A stretch of DNA of 25,701 bases, taken from the NCBI GenBank assembly GCA_946886405.1, contig CAMPIO010000051.1, positions 1-25,701 on the forward strand, written 5' to 3'. The translations under genes and the position numbers were made by a program. This document shows positions 21,941 through 25,701 of this stretch, in pieces. Origin of the DNA: an uncultured Pseudoxanthomonas sp. Lineage in GTDB: Bacteria; Pseudomonadota; Gammaproteobacteria; Xanthomonadales; Xanthomonadaceae. The notes beneath the pieces are model-generated. The model was not told the DNA's origin and did not search any database. It saw nothing but the letters and a program-made list of their open reading frames with translations. How positions within the stretch are numbered: the stretch's first letter is position 1; every line of letters starts with the position of its first letter.

Positions 21941-21974
21941 GGTAGCCCGGGTAGAGCGCAGCGAAACCCGGGGA
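21941..21974 (+). repeat. GTAG-type hairpin repeat, copy C
   Basis: GGTAGCCCGGGTAGAGCGCA then GCGAAACCCGGGGA; nearly identical to copy A and in the same orientation, ending 6 bp before the htpG stop. With B it makes a close inverted pair (14-bp gap). Confidence 0.85.
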
Positions 21975-21979
21975 CGCGG

Positions 21980-23878
21980 TTAGGCCGACAGCTCCAGCAG
22001 CAGCGCGTTGAGCCGCTTCACGTAGCCGGCCGGGTCCTTGAGACTTTCGCCGGCGGCAAGTGCGGCCTGGTCGAACAGCACGCGGGTCAGGTTGTTGAAG
22101 CGGTTCGCATCGCTTTCCGCATCGAGCTTGGCGATGAGCGGATGCTCCGGGTTGAACTCGAACACCGGTTTGCTTTCCGGGGCCGCCTGGCCACTGGCTT
22201 CCAGCAACTGGCGCATCTGCACGCCCAGGTCGCCCTGGCCTATGGCGAGGATGGCGGGCGAGTCGGTCAAGCGGTGTGAGACGCGCACATCGGACACGTC
22301 CAGGCCCAGCACGGTCTTGATGCGGCCGGTGAGGGCCTCCTTCGCCTTGGCGCTCTCTTCCTGCGCCTTTTTCTCGTCCTCGCTGTCCAGCGCACCCAGG
22401 TCGAGGTCGCCGCGGGCGACGTCGACGAAGGACTTGCCGTCGAACTCGGTCAGGTAGCCCATCAGCCACTCGTCGATGCGGTCGGTGAGCAGCAGGACCT
22501 CGATGCCCTTCTTGCGGAAGATCTCCAGGTGCGGGCTGTCCTTGATCTGCGCATGCGACTCGCCGGTGAGGAAGTACAGCTTGTCCTGGTTCTCCTGCAG
22601 TCGCGCGACGTAGTCGGCCAGCGACACGCTGGGCGCGCCCGAGGTGTCGTGCGTGGAGGCGAAGCGCAGCAGGCCGGCGATCTTCTCGCGATTGGCGTAA
22701 TCCTCGGCCGGACCTTCCTTCAGCACCTGGCCGAAGTTCGTCCAGAACGCCTTGTAATCCTCGGGCTTGTCCTTGGCGAGATTCTCCAGCATGTCGAGCG
22801 CGCGCTTGGTCAGCGCCGAGCGCATCGAGTCGACCACCGGGCCGGCTTGCAGGATCTCGCGCGAGACGTTGAGCGACAGGTCCGACGAATCCACCACGCC
22901 GCGCAGGAAGCGCAGGTACAGCGGCAGGAACTGTTCGGCCTGGTCCATGATGAAGACGCGCTGCACGTACAGCTTCAGGCCCTTGGCGCCGTCGCGGTGG
23001 TACAGGTCGAACGGCGCACGGCCCGGCACGTACAGCAGCGAGGTGTAGTCCAGCTTGCCTTCGACCTTGTTGTGGCTCCATGCCGCCGGATCGGTGAAGT
23101 CGTGCGCGATGTGCTTGTAGAACTCGGTGTATTCCTCATCCTTGATCTCGGACTTGGCGCGCGTCCACAACGCGCTCGCCTTGTTGACGGCCTCCCACTC
23201 CACGGAGGCGGGTGCGTCTTCGCCATGCTGCTCCTTCGGCATCTCGATAGGCAGACCGACGTGGTCGGAGTACTTCTTGATGATGCCGCGCAGCTTCCAG
23301 CCATCGGCGAAGCCTTCCTCGCCGTCCTTCAGGTGCAGCACGATGCGCGTGCCGCGTTCGGGCTTGTCGAGGGTGGCGACTTCGAAATCGCCCTCGCCGG
23401 CGCTGGACCAGTGCACGCCCTCGCCGGCGGGCAGGCCGGCGCGGCGGCTGTACACGTCCACGCGGTCGGCCACGATGAAGGCGCTGTAGAAGCCCACGCC
23501 GAACTGGCCGATCAGGTTGGCGTCCTTCTTCTGGTCGCCGGACAGCGCGTGCAGGAACTCGCCCGTACCCGACTTGGCGATGGTGCCCAGATGGGCGATG
23601 GCCTCGTCGCGGCTCATGCCGATGCCGTTGTCGTCGATGGTCACCGTGCGCGCGTCGGCATCGAAGCCGACGCGGATGCGCAGGGTGGGGTCTTCCTCCA
23701 GCAGGCCGGGTTCCTTCAGGGCCTCGAAGCGCAGCTTGTCGGCGGCATCGGCGGCATTGGACACCAGCTCGCGCAGGAAGATTTCCTTGTTCGAATACAG
23801 CGAATGGATCATCAGCTGCAGCAGCTGCTTCACTTCGGTCTGGAAGCCCAGGGTCTCTTTGCGGGTCTCAACGGTCAT
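21980..23878 (-). CDS. htpG: Molecular chaperone HtpG (Hsp90)
   Basis: Cytosolic ATP-dependent chaperone, 632 residues, full length. The N-terminal GHKL ATPase shows [17 protein letters not shown] (Glu37, Asn41), [25 protein letters not shown] (82-105) and [17 protein letters not shown] (122-138). The middle domain has [39 protein letters not shown] with the conserved Arg that contacts ATP. The C-terminal dimerisation domain ends [37 protein letters not shown] lies about 10 nt before the ATG at 23878. A sigma-32-like promoter lies 58 nt upstream. Divergent from rsmD; its 3' end meets the GTAG repeats. Confidence 0.98.
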   Translation of the reverse strand: MTVETRKETLGFQTEVKQLLQLMIHSLYSNKEIFLRELVSNAADAADKLRFEALKEPGLLEEDPTLRIRVGFDADARTVTIDDNGIGMSRDEAIAHLGTIAKSGTGEFLHALSGDQKKDANLIGQFGVGFYSAFIVADRVDVYSRRAGLPAGEGVHWSSAGEGDFEVATLDKPERGTRIVLHLKDGEEGFADGWKLRGIIKKYSDHVGLPIEMPKEQHGEDAPASVEWEAVNKASALWTRAKSEIKDEEYTEFYKHIAHDFTDPAAWSHNKVEGKLDYTSLLYVPGRAPFDLYHRDGAKGLKLYVQRVFIMDQAEQFLPLYLRFLRGVVDSSDLSLNVSREILQAGPVVDSMRSALTKRALDMLENLAKDKPEDYKAFWTNFGQVLKEGPAEDYANREKIAGLLRFASTHDTSGAPSVSLADYVARLQENQDKLYFLTGESHAQIKDSPHLEIFRKKGIEVLLLTDRIDEWLMGYLTEFDGKSFVDVARGDLDLGALDSEDEKKAQEESAKAKEALTGRIKTVLGLDVSDVRVSHRLTDSPAILAIGQGDLGVQMRQLLEASGQAAPESKPVFEFNPEHPLIAKLDAESDANRFNNLTRVLFDQAALAAGESLKDPAGYVKRLNALLLELSA

Positions 23879-23935
23879 CGCGGTCGTGCTCCATGGAATT
23901 CGTCGGGGCCGCGCGAAGCGGCCGATGCGTCCGGT

Positions 23936-23962
23936 GTATGGGTCCGAGGCGGCTTTCTCAAG
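23936..23962 (-). promoter_or_regulatory. Predicted sigma-32 (heat-shock) promoter of htpG
   Basis: On the minus strand CTTGAG (23962-23957), 13 nt, then ACCCATAC (23943-23936). The RpoH consensus is CTTGAA-N11-14-CCCCATNT; five of six -35 bases and the CCCAT core match at the right spacing. The leader of about 50 nt contains GGCCGC-GCGAA-GCGGCC, a short hairpin at 23907-23923. Confidence 0.65.
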
Positions 23963-24026
23963 CTGTGCGGGCGTCCGTGGTGCACGGCGCGGCTATCATG
24001 CGGAGCCCTCCGCCTCCCCTTGTCCG

Positions 24027-25177
<1,151 letters not shown>

Positions 25178-25221
25178 GCGCCACGATTCCGATAACCGCT
25201 TTACCAAGAGGGGGATTACCC

Positions 25222-25701
25222 ATGAAGAAGTTCGCAAGCCGCATCATGCTCACCGCCTGCCTCGTGCTGCCGTTCGCGGCGTGCAAGAAGCAGGAAGAAG
25301 CCCCGGCCGAGCCGGCCGAAGTCGCCCTGGTCGCGCCGACCACGACCGAAGACGGTCCGTGGAAGGAATACCTGAGCAAGGTGGTCGACGCCAACATGGG
25401 CACGATCACCAACACGCCGTACGTGTACTACCTGCCCGCCGAGACGGATGCGGAGTTCGAAGCCAAGTACGGCCGTCAGCTGGAGCAGGCCAAGGGCGCG
25501 GTGGCGCGTGGCGTCAGCAGTGGCAACCTGATCGCGTTCGGCTCGCCGTCCAGCACCAAGATCGCCGACCTGGCCGTCGCCGCGTTCACCGGCGTTGAAG
25601 CCGACGCGTTCAAGGGCGTGCGCGTGCTGTTCATCGGCAAGGCCGAAGACAGCGAGCGCGTGAAGGCCGCCGTGGCCCCGAGCAGCGCCGAATACGTGTT
25701 C
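25222..25701 (+). CDS. Putative lipoprotein, 5' part (cut by window edge)
   Basis: I read 160 codons from the ATG at 25222 to the right edge with no stop. AGGGGG lies about 8 nt upstream. The signal MKKFASRIMLTACLVLPFAAC has the lipobox FAAC with Cys21. The mature part begins with an acidic, Pro/Ala-rich linker (KKQEEAPAEPAEVA), then a folded domain: TTEDGPWKEYLSKVVDANMG, TPYVYYLPAETDAEFEAKY, GRQLEQAKGAVARGVSSGNLIAFGSPSSTKIADL and VRVLFIGKAEDSERVKAAVAPSSAEYVF. The nearly complete domain suggests only a short C-terminus is missing. No family recognised. It follows coaD at 44 bp on the same strand and may be cotranscribed. Confidence 0.85.
   Translation, partial: MKKFASRIMLTACLVLPFAACKKQEEAPAEPAEVALVAPTTTEDGPWKEYLSKVVDANMGTITNTPYVYYLPAETDAEFEAKYGRQLEQAKGAVARGVSSGNLIAFGSPSSTKIADLAVAAFTGVEADAFKGVRVLFIGKAEDSERVKAAVAPSSAEYVF

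Noticed and set aside
21811..21974. CRISPR-like array
   Set aside because: Three similar units are present, but they alternate in orientation, have unequal spacing and fold on themselves; they are palindromic repeats, and no cas gene is nearby.

Overview
The window looks like a chromosomal segment of a GC-rich gammaproteobacterium of the Xanthomonadaceae (Pseudoxanthomonas/Xanthomonas/Stenotrophomonas type). The evidence is the long Xanthomonas-style TonB-dependent receptor paired with glycoside hydrolases, the mutY-yggX pair, and several GTAG-type dispersed palindromic repeats. The placement rests on protein character and gene order read by eye, not on a database search.

Layout. (1) 1-4560, minus strand: the 5' three quarters of dxs (cut by the left edge), an HNH endonuclease, an acyl-CoA dehydrogenase and a LEA-like lipoprotein. 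(2) 4630-13318: a glycan-use locus. A secreted GH30 glucosidase/glucanase (minus) is divergent from a TonB-dependent receptor, a GH3 beta-glucosidase lipoprotein and a FucP/GluP-type sugar permease (all plus). A perfect 14-bp LacI-type palindrome lies in the divergent region, over the -10 of the receptor promoter and partly over the -35 of a possible GH30 promoter. The expected flow is: extracellular or periplasmic cleavage by GH30, uptake of oligosaccharides by the receptor, trimming to monosaccharide by GH3, import by the permease. (3) 13464-16957: an alpha/beta hydrolase, two small minus-strand genes, a 519-bp stretch without a convincing gene, a small lipoprotein and an RsuA-type pseudouridine synthase with a divergent active-site motif. 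(4) 17050-18695: a RIO-type kinase, tRNA-Phe(GAA) with a readable promoter and terminator, and a small lipoprotein. (5) 18714-21383, minus: ftsY, mutY and yggX, with a large palindromic repeat between ftsY and mutY. (6) 21449-21974: a 99-residue protein made only of the two ends of a flagellar rod protein, preceded by a very good sigma-28 promoter and followed by three copies of a hairpin repeat. (7) 21980-25701: htpG with a sigma-32-like promoter, then rsmD-coaD (overlapping) and the start of a lipoprotein gene cut by the right edge.

Most genes are ordinary housekeeping or catabolic genes. The points most worth a second look are the FliA-type promoter in front of the orphan mini-rod gene, the shared operator of the glycan locus, repeat-like sequence that appears to have become part of the FtsY linker, and the altered catalytic motif of the pseudouridine synthase. 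I saw no CRISPR array, prophage, intact insertion sequence or rRNA gene.
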